In this document: positions 47,839-59,157 of the stretch, piece after piece
Layout: each line of letters begins with the position of its first letter
Numbering within the stretch: the stretch's first letter is position 1
Assembly (NCBI GenBank): GCA_002917075.1
Contig: NTMA01000121.1
Location: forward strand, 1-64,000
Direction of reading: 5' to 3'
Origin: Hawksworthiomyces lignivorus
Taxonomy: Eukaryota > Ascomycota > Sordariomycetes > Ophiostomatales > Ophiostomataceae
DNA: 64,000 nucleotides
The notes under the pieces: generated by a model
What the model was told of the DNA's origin: nothing
Seen by the model: the letters and a program-made list of their open reading frames with translations, nothing else
Database searches by the model: none
Program-made: the position numbers and the translations under genes

Positions 47839-50800
47839 CTTGACTTTGTTGGCCAAAACGAGAACCCAAGATATTAAAAGGCAGCCAACGAGACCAGAGG
47901 ATGAGGGAAAAAGAGGAGACGAAGAGACCAGAGATAGAGTGAGTAACGGGCGGAGAGGGCGTGTATGGAGAAGAAAGAACGACAGCGGGCGGCGCTGAGC
48001 AAGAAGGTTGGTTCTCCCGCCTACTGAAGGCTGTTAAACACGAACGGCGGCTTAAGATTGACTATGCGGATATTGAAACTTCCATGCCGTCAATCCGAAC
48101 CGCAGGCCCATGTACTTCGACGCTTCTTGGCCGATACAGCAACTACATAGGTGGCACTCTGCCTCATGTATATGGTCGGTGGAGAGCATAGAGAGAAGAG
48201 TAAGATTGGGGGAGACAGATCAGAGAGAGAGAGTCAGGTAGTTAGAAAGAGGCATAGGAGGAGGAGAGACGGGTGGGGTGTGGGTAAATGGTACCCCGAG
48301 GGCGGTATATGCTTTAATGCAGCATTGAAAATGTTGATTAAGGTCGAGTGGAAGATTCACAACGGACCGGATAAGGGGAAAGGATGGGGGAAGAGGAATA
48401 TAAAGCAGATCCGAGAGGAGAGCAAGAAAGCTCGAGGAGGGACGGAGAGGAAAAGAGTCAAGAAACAGGAAACGAGCTGACGCGTGGTTTAAAAAAAGAC
48501 AGCTGCCGACGAGTACAATGAAAACAATGAGACGAAAAACGAAGACACGGGGCAGCACGGAAAGGCAGGGGGGAGACGACTGGAGAGGATGAAGAGGGTC
48601 ACAGACGAAGCGGGCGAGGCTCTCGTCGGAGTAGAGCTACGCGAGGAGCTTTTCGAACAGCTCTTTGACACATAAACAGGTGCAATTGGGTGTAGATAGA
48701 AGAGAAGAGGAGGGGGAGGGGAGTGAGTGAAGCAAGAAGACAGAAGGAGGGGAGAGGGAAGAAGGAAGAGGGAAGAGTGGAAGACGGTTCTCCGTCGATC
48801 AAGATTGCTTGCTGTTCAGGGGAGGGGGGTGTCTACTGGCTAAGATGGAGAAGAGATGCGCAGACTAGTGGGTCGAACAGCAAGCTTAACAAGACATTGT
48901 ATTTTGTTAAGAGAGGAAGTCGAGGTTGTTGCCAGAAGGAAGAGAAAGAATGAGCAAAGAGCAACATGGGGCAGAAAGGTGTGTCTAACTGCACCTGCAA
49001 GCCCTTACCGAGAAGATACACCTGGAAGCCCCAGTCTGCTTCATGAAGAGCCAGCCATTGGCCGCCAAGGAAAGACGCAGAAGCAGAGATGGCCGTCAAG
49101 AAAGCAGCCGATGCTTGGCCGGAAGACGAAGGTACATCATACAAGTTCGGCTGGTCAAGAATCCCTCGACGTCTTCCTCGCTCTCCGCTGCGTGCGCTCC
49201 CCGACTTGCACGCTTTTTGGTGGCTCTCGCCTCCCCTGGTCGTCACCTACACACACCCACTCCCACTAAAAGCCATAAATTGATTGACCCGCGCACAAAG
49301 CTATTGGGGGGGGGGGCGGGTGCAGCCATCGTCTACTAAAAGAAAGCGGGCCACAAATTGGCCCCCGTTGTTGGTTGGGCGGGTGGGTAAGATGTCTCTG
49401 TTGGTAGATGGATTGAGAGGCTCTGGGGTGCTCTCTCCAAGGGTGGAGCACGTTCCTTCTGCTACCCTCTTACTGCCTATTTACTCCGTACTCAAACATA
49501 CATATACATAGTTATTGCGTAGTACCCCGTCCAGAAGGGGCAGTCTGGGAGACAAGGGGGGTTTGATTGATGGTGCGAGGCAAGAGCCACCCCCTGTCAC
49601 GCTTTCCCGATCTGCTAAAATGCAATCCGGTTTCATTTTAAGGCGCATGTTGGTGACTGCTAGTCACTATTTTTTATAGGTAAGATAATTCAGGAGTATA
49701 CGAGTGTTAATTCCATTAGAGCTGAAAACAAAATGGCGGCGAGCTGGCAGGATAGAGCAGTCTCACGATCTTGTCCGTTCACTACCAAGAAGAACCGGTC
49801 GTAAACTAAGCCGATGTCAAATATAAGGAGGTAAACAAACCCCATAGTCCACACTAGGGAGATAAAAGAATGTGAAGAAAAAAAAAAGTACGACTCAGCC
49901 AAACTACACTGAATGGCTTGCGCTGTTTGGGCGGCCACCCGAACGCGTTTCAGACGTGCAAGCAGCTGCTGTCCACGATTGGTTGTATTTTTAGGTGTGG
50001 GGGAAGACACAGTAAAAAGGAAAGGAAAAGCGCACAAAATTTTAGGCGGGGGGGAAGGGTTGAAGAATAAGCGTATGAACACGAGGAAGAGACCGTCATC
50101 TCAGCCTGCAGATCCAACGTGCGGAAATCCGCGCTTTCTCTGCTTCCGAGATGAGCAAGGACGCGAAAGGGGAAAGGAGGAAAAGAAAAAAGAACCGCAA
50201 GAAAATGCGAGGGAAAAGGAGCTTGCAGTTGAACAACCGACTTGCTGCACTTCCTCTTTTCTTTTACTGTCTGCCTCAATTTCTGCTCCAAGACTGAGAA
50301 CATTCTAGATCTGATCTGGAGTCGTCCTCTAACTTGCACTGCGGTTCCCCTTAGTGATACCCTTGCGCCAAGTGAGGCTGTCGTTTCTCTTCACGTTTCC
50401 TTCTCTACATCTCCTACTCGTACTATGAAGTAGGCTTTTGATACAAACCCCAGCAATACTAGGAGAGGTCTCATGGGCTGACATGTTTTGCCTGGAGCGG
50501 TGAATATCTATGACGACTAATGTAACCAAGAATAACAAAAGAACATGCGTAATCGTAAGAACGACGATATTTATAACGAATAAGTGCACATACATGGGAG
50601 TGGAATAGGGTGGGATCGTAGCGTTATTGGTTTGAAGAGCTAACATATACATATGTACATACATACATACCTTGTTCCGGCACTCTTCCCTTGTCGAGTA
50701 TATTTTCTAGGGTTGTATTGAGATGCTTGTGTATTTCCCCTTCCAGAGCTTGTAAGATACATATGTAACTACGACTAGGATAAGGATCTTTTTGCTGGGG

Positions 50801-50864
50801 GAAAGCGTCTGAGGAGAAAAAAAAGCCCCGAGACCCGATTGAGAACTAAACTAGCGCACTACAT
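47839..50864. other. 3-kb intergenic region upstream of the disordered-protein gene
   Basis: From about 48.2 to 48.8 kb the + strand is purine-rich, meaning a pyrimidine tract on the minus strand, consistent with the promoter or long leader of the leftward gene. A run of ten G lies at about 49306-49315 and a CATA-type microsatellite near 50645-50672. No credible gene was found. Confidence 0.45.
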
Positions 50865-51378
50865 ATGTATGAATTGGCGAGAGTTTGTGAGATTGCAGCT
50901 TTGTGCCAGGTGGTTGGCCTTGACATTGACATGCCTGCAGATTCCATGTCATACGTGAAAGCTCTCTTCCAAGTACGTATTAAGGCTTTATGTTATTTTA
51001 TTAATTCTGTGCTCTTTACAGAGTACTCCGCAACGTATACTGACAAAGAGACGAGCGAGAAAGACGCACAAATACAGATCTGACCTACCCCATTTTGTCA
51101 GCTTCAGCTTCCAGGCCTTTCGACGTGCAATACTACTTAATAAGACTAAAAAAAATGAAAGAAAAGAAAAAGAAACGATTATCTGTTCACCAACTCACAT
51201 CTTCCGTTTGTTTGTTGTCATGCAGCTACGCAACATAGTGTACGCGTGTTTTTCGTGTCGTCATGAAGAAAAAGCAACACCACTAAATGCAGTATTGTCC
51301 ACCTATCTGCAGCTAGTGGCGGCTGCATCAACTCAAATCCTAGTGAGTCCAACAACAAAGAGTTCACATCGTGTCTGA
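50865..51378 (+). CDS. Tentative two-exon gene, hypothetical protein
   Basis: An ATG at 50865 opens 36 codons ending 'DSMSYVKALFQ', directly followed by GTACGT. A 49-bp putative intron ends CTTTACAG at 51021, and the next frame is open for 118 codons to a TGA at 51376-51378, in phase 0, 154 residues in total. The N-terminal exon is hydrophobic and cysteine-containing; the second starts with a very basic stretch 'RILTKRRARKTHKYR'. No family is recognised. The support is only good splice consensus and an unusually long open stretch, so it could be chance. A further intron ending at 51224 (CATGCAG) is possible. Confidence 0.3.
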
Positions 51379-51691
51379 CGATGTGGGCCAATCATTCCGA
51401 GAGCTGAGAGACAAGAAAACAAAATGTCAAAACAACGAGCTTTTTTCTCGGAAAGTAGCTCGCTCTCGGAAAGGAGAATGCGAATGGTCGAGGCAAGCAC
51501 AAAAGATGATATTTTTTGCAAGTCGTATTCCTCCATTCTTCAGCTTGCTTCCCAAGTCTCTGCCACAGAGATAGGCGGTTGGTCAGTCGATCGTGGTTAC
51601 ATTCCGCAGGTTACAACACAGCGAACTATAAGCACGGTCAAGACAAGGGCCAAGAAAAAAAGGAGCAAGTTTATTTGATCCTTTCAAAGGT
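51379..51691. other. Spacer between two tentative convergent genes
   Basis: 313 bp. If the flanking models are right this is a convergent 3' region. Overlapping short frames here have no family resemblance. Confidence 0.35.
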
Positions 51692-52737
51692 TTATTTTAT
51701 TTTGGAGTAATTTTCTCTAGCATCTTGGACGTCTTTGGGGCCGTAGACTTTCTCTTTGCATGCATCCAAGCTACGCACCTTTAGAAACGGCGGATCGCGT
51801 TTCGTGCGCTGGCGAGTTGCACACATGATGTCGTCGTCAGCTTTCTAGAAAATTCTCGGTGCCGACAAGGTCGGAGTTCAAAAGGCAGATCTTACAAGGC
51901 TTAATGTGCCTCTTTTGCGCTGTTTGGGAGAAAGAAGGCTATCCTTACGCGTAATCTGTATTTATAAACTAGGATTCAACTATGATAAGCTATGTGCTTA
52001 CACTCCTTTTTCTCTGACAGGTTCATCACTTGGTATTTCCACTTTCGGCAAACCAAGATAAGACATTAAATCGTCTTCATGAGGGCCTCTACGCCTTCTA
52101 TGCTTCACCGTTACCTACATCTACGCGTATTCGATTTCTACTCGTCCCCCATCTTCGATATTTGCCGGATGAAACGAAGCGGGGGCGCTGTACGCATACT
52201 TTTTTGTCGCAACACCAAAAGCTTCTTCGGTCTCTTCCTTCAGTTTTGCCAAAAGAGCATCTGCGACACTTTGTTCTTCATGCGTTTCTTCTTTCGGGCT
52301 CTCGACCCCAACTTTCCTTTCTTGGAACCACCCCCTCCTGTAGCCCCTCTTCCTGCTCCCCCGGATCTATGTAGTCTTGTTTCTTTTGTTTAGGTTTGAT
52401 GTTTTTTGATTTACGGCTTGATACCACGTCAATTTTCACATCTTGCGGTTTTTTTCTCGGATACAAGGGGGGAGAAGATCAAGATCTCTCCCTTCCTTTT
52501 TAAACAACAAAAGTTCAGAGCATCACAAACAAAAACACATCCAGCTGTCTGATGTGATGCATCTAGGCCTCCATGCCCGTATCTCTCCCGTTCCTCTTCC
52601 CTGTTTTTTTTCGACGGCTTCCATCTTAACTTTGCTCTTCCCGTTTCTCAGTTCGATCGATCACTTGCTTCGGAAGTCTTTCTCTACGGGGCTCCTCACT
52701 GTCCCATCATCTTCTCTTCCCGGTAGTGTAAAACCAT
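51692..52737 (-). CDS. Tentative short-exon gene, basic/acidic hypothetical protein
   Basis: Several short protein-like frames join with matching phase. Proposed exons: 52737-52700, 52624-52539, 52491-52440, 52337-52200, then 52097 to about 52004, and two final segments ending at a TAA at 51694-51692. Strong signals include the donor GTGAGG at 52699, the donor GTATGC at 52199 and a GCATAG acceptor at 52098. Encoded pieces: 'MVLHYREEKMMGQ', 'WKPSKKNREEERERYGHGG', 'SVADALLAKLKEETEEAFGV', 'RRRGPHEDDLMSYLGLPKVE', 'KRDPPFLKVRSLDACKEKVY'. The product would be hydrophilic, helical and rich in basic clusters, perhaps nuclear. An in-frame TAG-ATG-TAG at 52112-52120 falls inside the 102-bp intron. The start may lie further upstream, since the frame remains open to about 52,795. 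Family unknown; internal boundaries uncertain. Confidence 0.4.
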
Positions 52738-54287
52738 GTGTTCTCGCAAGTGCAGCAAATCTCTCTCATCGTCGTTTATGTGCCCCTCTCTGCCCTGTCC
52801 GCATTCACCACCAATTGGGTGATGGACGGAATGACCGGAAATTGATCAGAAGAAGATGCAAGACGTAAAGTCTCATTGCATAGTGATACCATGGACCACG
52901 TATGCTCTTGGATGCAACTACCTGCATGCGAGTCGTATGTGTCTGCGTGAGAATGTGGGAAAGGGCAGATCATGATTGCCCCTGTTCGTTTTGGCCAGCC
53001 TTTTGCGTTCGCAAAACCAGGAGAATGATATCTATGGTTTTGGAGTGGTGGGTAAAAAAAAGGTAAAAGGAAAAGAGGAAGAAGGGGGTTGGCAGACTTT
53101 AGCAGTGGGAAACTCCTTGTCCAGATAAAGCCGCCTCCGCCTTGGACGTGCGCTTGCATGATATAACTAGTCTTGGAGAACAACTGGACATTCTATGATA
53201 AGAGATTGAAAATGGACAGAGTGGTAGAGCCTAGGAGGGAAGAGAACAAAATAAGCAATGCTACTTATGATTGGATTGAAGCAATCTTGTTGTACCCAGC
53301 TCATCTGTAAGACTGCAGCCTCGTTGTCTGTACGGGCGTCTCCAAGTATGTCTTCTCAATGCTCGAATATATGCCAAAAACAATACAATGAAAACATAAT
53401 TGTTAAAACCTCCCAAACATCCTGTTGCTACCAGCTTCCCCCAGAATGGGCCGAGAAGATTCGCTAAAAAGGGTTGCCCATTTTGTCTTCCAGATCTCAG
53501 AGCATAGCATGTGATCTAGCATCGCTCTTGCAGATGCATTTATCTGCGGCAATCAACCGGGTCCACGTGGTTGTTAGTCAAGAATAGCATGCATATATTA
53601 TCGATGCATAAACGCACGAATGTTGCATATAGCTGGGTAAGCTGTTATAGATTTTCACTCATTCCTGCAAGTTTATATTCTCTTTAAGCCGCCCGAGCAT
53701 CTCTGCTGGTCTAGACAGTGTATAGCCCGATCGGAATATGGATGTCTGCATGAGGGCTTGCATGGCATATTGAAGCGGCTTGAGATTGCTGGCAGAGGCT
53801 GTTGTTCCTTACCGACAAATTTTCCCCCCATATAGATAGCCGCCCTCTTCGTAGAATCAGGGTCAGAGGGTCGTTTCTCACACCGACGCCAGAGCTAGCC
53901 AAGGCATGTTTGAAGGAAATAAATTAAAGCCTCTCTATTTCCCTAAATGCTTATTAAAGGATGCGGCTGTGCTGCATGTGCCTGTTTGCCTGCACGCGCG
54001 TGCATACGCGATAGATGGTGCACTCACTGCACCTGCGAAGATGCTTTCAAGGCATTGCATGTGTCTTTCCTCATCCTGTCGTGTCGTACATACAGTGGCA
54101 CAGACAAGCCGCGAGCGGATAACACAATGGGAAATTCCACCGTATGTGGAGTCTCTGGCTATCTCTCGGGCTTTTTCCCCGGCCCAACTTCATTGGCAAG
54201 TCTGCCCAAGAAGCAAGCCTGAATCGGAGTCCGGGCAAACGAAGCACAATGAGATGGGCTCATTAAAAAAAAACTAAGCTACGCCCT
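52738..54287. other. Intergenic stretch, no gene recognised
   Basis: About 1.55 kb. The part near 52740-52800 continues the open, protein-like frame of the tentative leftward gene and may hold its true start. The rest has scattered short frames only. Confidence 0.4.
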
Positions 54288-54644
54288 CTACTCGCCAATA
54301 ACATAGGTGCAGCCTTCCGAGCCAATCCAGACTTCATGGCTCTTGCCCGCGGGCACGTCGAGCCGTTCGCCCACTCCATAAGTTGTCTTGGCCTTGTCCT
54401 CGGAGACGTCGTCCGGATACGCAATCGTCAGCTGGCCGCGTAAAATGAGATGGGTGGTTAGGCCAGCATGAGAATGCGGGCGGTAGTAGGCGTTTCTAGA
54501 GAGTTAGTGTTTTTGACGAGATATAGTTGGGCATTGAGAGACATGTGTCAAAGATGGGGCGTACGGGCCATCTGTCCAGGTGAAGACATGGCCAAAGCCC
54601 CAAGAACGGACCTCAGCCTCGTGGTCTTGCTGTGAGCTGGACAT
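54288..54644 (-). CDS. Small cupin-domain protein
   Basis: Single-domain RmlC-like cupin. Two exons: 54644-54565 and 54495-54288, with a 69-bp intron (GTACGC...TCTAG), 95 residues. The N-terminus 'VRSWGFGHVFTWTDGPNAYY' leads into the first cupin motif 'HSHAGLTTHLILRG', with H34, H36 and H42 as likely metal ligands and a glutamate replaced in the usual position. The second motif ends 'GKSHEVWIG' with H80. 'YGVGERLDVPAG' is typical of cupin strands. The frame is open upstream to another ATG at 54785 (47 more residues), but cupins of this type usually begin just before 'VRSWGF', so I chose 54644. Substrate unknown; small fungal cupins of this kind have no defined reaction. Confidence 0.82.
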
Positions 54645-56419
54645 GGTAGGGGCCACGGCGTAACGACTGGGTACGAGCTGTTGCCGATTGCGACAATTTT
54701 TGGTTCCTGGAGAGAGCCTTGCGCAGCAGGTTGGCCAGATAATCCCGCGGTGTACGCCGATTCGAATGAGGTTGAGATAAGGCATGGTAGCCTAAAGAAG
54801 AAAATAACAGCAGGCACCGGCGAATGGGCCTTACTTCATTCGGTCGCTGAAAGGAGTCTTTTGGGGCTCAAAACGCCCCGTCCGAAAGCAGACCAAGCTA
54901 CGTCATATTCGCCGCGCCAACGGCTCTGCCAACGGCGTTGCGTGCCTAACGCTCTTTTCCTGCCTGACTGTTTTCGCCCTAGAAGCACTTGAGAAGCCTC
55001 AGCCACGCTTCTCTCTCACAAACACTCACCGATTTTGCTTCAGCAGCCCTTCTCCTCTGGCCTTGCTTTTTTCCCTCAAGTGTTTCTCTCATGTCAATTG
55101 GGTCTCACAATTTGCCAGCAACCAATGTTTGGGCTCCTCGTCGGTGACGCTAAGTCTGCCCAGAGAGGCGCAGCTCATTAGGCTTGCTGGCAGTTCTTTC
55201 CTATTCCAGTGGTGCTAGAGGGGCAGTTCTTTCCATTCTTTCCATTCTTGCCCAGTAGCGTGCTGGAGGCACTATAGAAAATATGTATTCACTGTGTACG
55301 CTACATAATATATTGGCGTCGGTGCAAGGAGCACTGTAAATACACTGTAATATACCTCGCTGAACACGTGCATCCTTCCCTTTGGTTCTCCTAACCAAAG
55401 ACCTGGGCCGTTCCGCAATGTCTCTAAGACGTCTGCTCTCTGCCCAGTCCCAATCTTTCCTAGCGTCGCATTGGTCCTCACTTTCGCCTAGCAGCCCACG
55501 GCAAAACCGCAGAAGCGCACTTTGCTGGGGCTCGCCGTTGTCGATAGGTTCTGTCGCAGCCCGCGCACCAGCCAATCCGCAATCGCATCTGGTCTCACTG
55601 CTTGGCCGTCTTTGGTTCTGGAGCCGAGCAAGGCGTCGAGGCTGTGAGGAATGCTTACCCTACACATGATCCCAAAGCTGAAGGAGCGATCTGTATTCGC
55701 CATTGTGGAAAGCTTTTGTTTCTTTTTTCAATCTCACTCTTTCCCTCTTTTGGTTTTTATTATTCTCTACATCGTTCTTTCCCTTTTCTTTATCTGACCT
55801 TTCTCCTCATTGTCTTGTCTCCTCTTTAGTATCGATTCTTTGCTGCTTCATCGTCCAATTCCTACTTCAACCTTACCACTACCTAACTTCGACCACAGCG
55901 CGTTTTCTCTGCTTTCTTCTCTCTTCCAATTGACGCAACTTGGGACGAAGGCGTCCTCGCATTACATCAGTGCAGTGACTCTTTGCGCACCGTTCCCGCC
56001 GAAGATACCAGCTTTTGCTAGACGCGTCTTCAACTCAGCACAGGAAAGAAGCCCAAGGGCCAAGCTCCTCTGAGAGCAATCTCGGCCTTCCCTGATCCTC
56101 GTTCCTCGTTTTCTGCCGTGGCTGCTTGTTCCAATTTTGAACGGGATTCACGCTCTTTGTGCCGACCCTTTTAGGGTCAGGCTTCCTTTCGCCGTCCAAT
56201 GTGCCTCTTTGTTCGTGTTTCCACGCCCCTTTGTGCTTTGCCCTCAAACGCCTGCGTTTCGTCAAGACTAACTCATTCTTTCGACAGTCTGGGAGGCGTG
56301 ACCGTTCACCGGGCGCCAAAACTCCAGTCGATGACCAGCAGCATGGCGTCCGCAACGCTTTGCGTCTCTTCGTTGACACGACCACCCTCATATCTCCCAC
56401 TCGCAATGGCCATCACAGA
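54645..56419. promoter_or_regulatory. Divergent region cupin / PLC with PLC leader
   Basis: 1.8 kb between divergent starts. A pyrimidine-rich tract on the + strand at about 55700-55930 suits the PLC promoter. A branch-like GACTAAC and the acceptor TTCTTTCGACAG at 56287 suggest a 5' intron and an extra PLC exon (see the PLC entry). Confidence 0.45.
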
Positions 56420-59157
56420 ATGCGGGCAATTGTCACCACAAAAGATATTCCGCGCGCCGATGCCGCATACCCCAACAGCCCTGTGATTCACCTAGGCGGA
56501 GCCACTCTCAGCCAGCTCGAGCACATTTTCCGCGAACTCTGCGGTCGCTCCCTAACGTTCTACAAAGCTTTCCCAATTCCGACCGCACTGGTGACCACCC
56601 CAACGCTTTCTCGAGAGCGGTTAACTCGCTTCCTCGAAAACACCCAAGGAGAAGCGGTCACCGTGCCGCTGGAAAAGCAGACATACAGATTCGAAGATTT
56701 TCTTGAGGTCTGGTCTTACCAGTATAACTGGAACGCAAGTCGGCCGCCCTCTCCAGCGGAAGCTCTAGACCTGTCGCTGCCCATCTCGAACTACTTTATC
56801 AGCAGCAGCCACAATACCTACTTAGTCGGAAACCAGATCTCTTCGGAGGCGTCAATTGGAGAGTATCAGAAGGTAGGGATATCCTTCCGCATCTGCTCTG
56901 TGTCTCTTTTAACGCGAGCTGACAACAACACAGGTCCTAGACAAGAACTGCCGCTGCATCGAGATAGACGTATGGAACCCCCCGTCCAAGAGCGGTCGCC
57001 AGTCTCGCAATCGATCCAAGTCACCGCGCAGGAACGCACACCAGCGACACCTCTCATCCAGCACTGTAGCCACTTCCATCCACGATGGTATTGAGGCTGT
57101 AACAAGCTTGATTGCAGCAAAGATTTCCCGTAGCCGCGCCTCGAGTTTCAGCCAGCAAAGCCTCACTGTGCCTACTCGGTTCGAAAATACGAGTACATTC
57201 TCCTCCGAGCTACCAGATGCAAATGCAGAATGCGGAAACTCTAGCCAGATGACAAGAGGTCGTCTGAGAGAGGTGAACAGCAGACTCGTCTCGGAAGAGG
57301 CCATTGAAGACGAAGAAGAAGCAGCGGAGCCAGCAGAAGATTGCATCACAGAAGTTACTACAGCAGAAACCCCTATAGTGTCCCAGGGGACGACCGACAC
57401 CACCGTCGCTCAGATCTCCATTACGGCGCCAGATGCTCAAATTGCCACTCCAGCAGAGGTACCCGACGAAGATGACACATCGGGAGACCAGGAACCTGTG
57501 GTAATGCACGCCCACAACATTTTCAACAACGATTGGACTCTGGGGACGTATGTCCCATTTCGCGACGTCTGCAGAGCAGTACGCAACAGCGCTTTTCGCA
57601 CAAACCCGCTGCCAATTATTGTGAGCCTGGAAGTGCACACCAATGCCGCTCAGCAGAAAAAAATGGTCAAGATTATGAAAGAGGAGTGGGGCGATATGCT
57701 GCTAGATCAGCCGCTGGATGGAACAGATCCACGGCTTCGGCTGCCTACCCTCGGGGAGCTGAAGAACAAGATCCTCGTCAAAGTGAAAAAGCCTTACTCG
57801 CCTCGATGGGCATCTGCCGGATCGAACGGCACAGCTGGCTCTCAAGGGATGAGCCTCGGTGCGTCCTTGACCGTACTTGCGGCTACAGAAGGAGGTGGCA
57901 CTTCCGGTTCTGAGGATGACGTGTCTGGAAACAATATCAGCGCGGCGGCCGCAAAGAGCTCTCGCATCACTGAAGAGCTGGGAAGTTTGGCCATCTACAC
58001 AGAGAGCAAGCATTTCAATCACAGCTTCAACGATCGTGACGCGAAGTCTGCTTCGCATATATTTAGCCTCGACGAGACAACCATTCACAGTCTTCACATC
58101 AAACAACACAAGGACCTCTTCAACCACAACAAAACACATTTGATGCGAGCGTATCCCAAAGCTACCAAGCACGTCTTGAGCAACAATCCAGACCCAGCTT
58201 GTTGTTGGCGGCGTGGCGTGCAAATGGTTGCGTTAAACTGGCAGACCCTGGACAAGGCAATGATGCTAAATCATGCCATGTTCGATAGCTCCAACGGTTG
58301 GATTTTAAAACCACAGGGCTACCGGAGCTCTGCCGCTTCATCTGCAGCTAATGCTTCCGAGGCTTCTGCCCCGTTGCCGAAAGCGGATGACCATTGCCCC
58401 TTGGCTGCGGCGGAGCCAGAACACACCTTGGATCTCTATGTTACGATTCTTGCTGGCCAACACTTGCCTTTACCGCCCGCTCTGCAGAAAAAACACAAGA
58501 AAAAGACAGCTGGTGGCGAGAGATTTGCCGCCGCAACCGGTATCATCACTGGCCGAAGTCATTCTGACTTCCGTCCCGTGGTGAAGTGCGAGCTCAATGT
58601 GGAACGACCCGAAGAGCGCTGTCCCGAGATCGCAACAGCATCTCGGGCGCCCGCAGCAGCGCCAATAACGAGCCCCATGCCCGTTGCGACCATGTCGAGC
58701 AGCCACTTTTCTCTATCGTCTGCCGTCAATTCGCCCACCTCTGCCTCGGCGCCTGTCAAAATCCCCGAAGCTGCCCTCAAACAAAAAACAGCAATCAGCC
58801 AAAGCGATCACCCAGACTGGGGTAATCGCGGAGAGACACTGCGGTTCATGAACATCACTGGGATTGTCGAGTCTCTAAGCTTCGTTACGTAAGTTTCTCG
58901 CATCTTTTCATCGCTCTACCTTACTTGCTATGACCTATTCTAACTAACAAACTAGAATCTACGTCGAAGACGAAGGTTCTAAAACGGCTCAGGAACGGGC
59001 TAAACATGCCATCGGACGCAACGATGCTCTAGCTGGCTGGGCTTGTATTCGCCTGGATCGGCTCCAGACCGGCTACCGCTTCGTATCTTTGATGGATGCT
59101 AAGGGCAATGCTACGGAAGGAAAGCTTCTCGTACGTATCGAGAAGCTCCTACGATAG
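56420..59157 (+). CDS. PLC1: Phosphoinositide-specific phospholipase C
   Basis: Hydrolyses PIP2 to IP3 and diacylglycerol; in fungi it feeds calcium signalling, growth and stress responses. Exons 56420-56872, 56934-58888 and 58956-59157 are in phase, 869 residues. The X domain opens with 'NYFISSSHNTYLVGNQ' (H131, N132), then 'RCIEIDVW' (E161, D163), the second catalytic His region 'VVMHAHN' (H343) and 'VSLEVH' (E384). The Y domain includes 'ELGSLAIYTESKHF' and 'LNHAMFDSSNGWILKP'. A C2 domain starts at 'LDLYVTILAGQHLPLP' and ends 'TEGKLLVRIEKLL'. About 180 mostly disordered, acidic residues separate D163 from H343. The start is uncertain: an acceptor at 56287 and open frame from 56288 ('SGRRDRSPGAKTPVDDQQ') suggest an N-terminal exon, perhaps 56199-56210, adding about 48 residues. 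No EF-hand or PH domain is obvious. Confidence 0.9.

Noticed and set aside
52098..52199. Decay of the hidden gene by CAG-to-TAG changes at 52112-52120
   Set aside because: Considered because two in-frame TAG flank an ATG, but a GTATGC...GCATAG intron removes them and keeps phase, so a pseudogene is not required.
54645..54785. 47-residue N-terminal extension of the cupin from the ATG at 54785
   Set aside because: The extension is unlike cupin N-termini and related small cupins begin shortly before 'VRSWGF'; the inner ATG is preferred.
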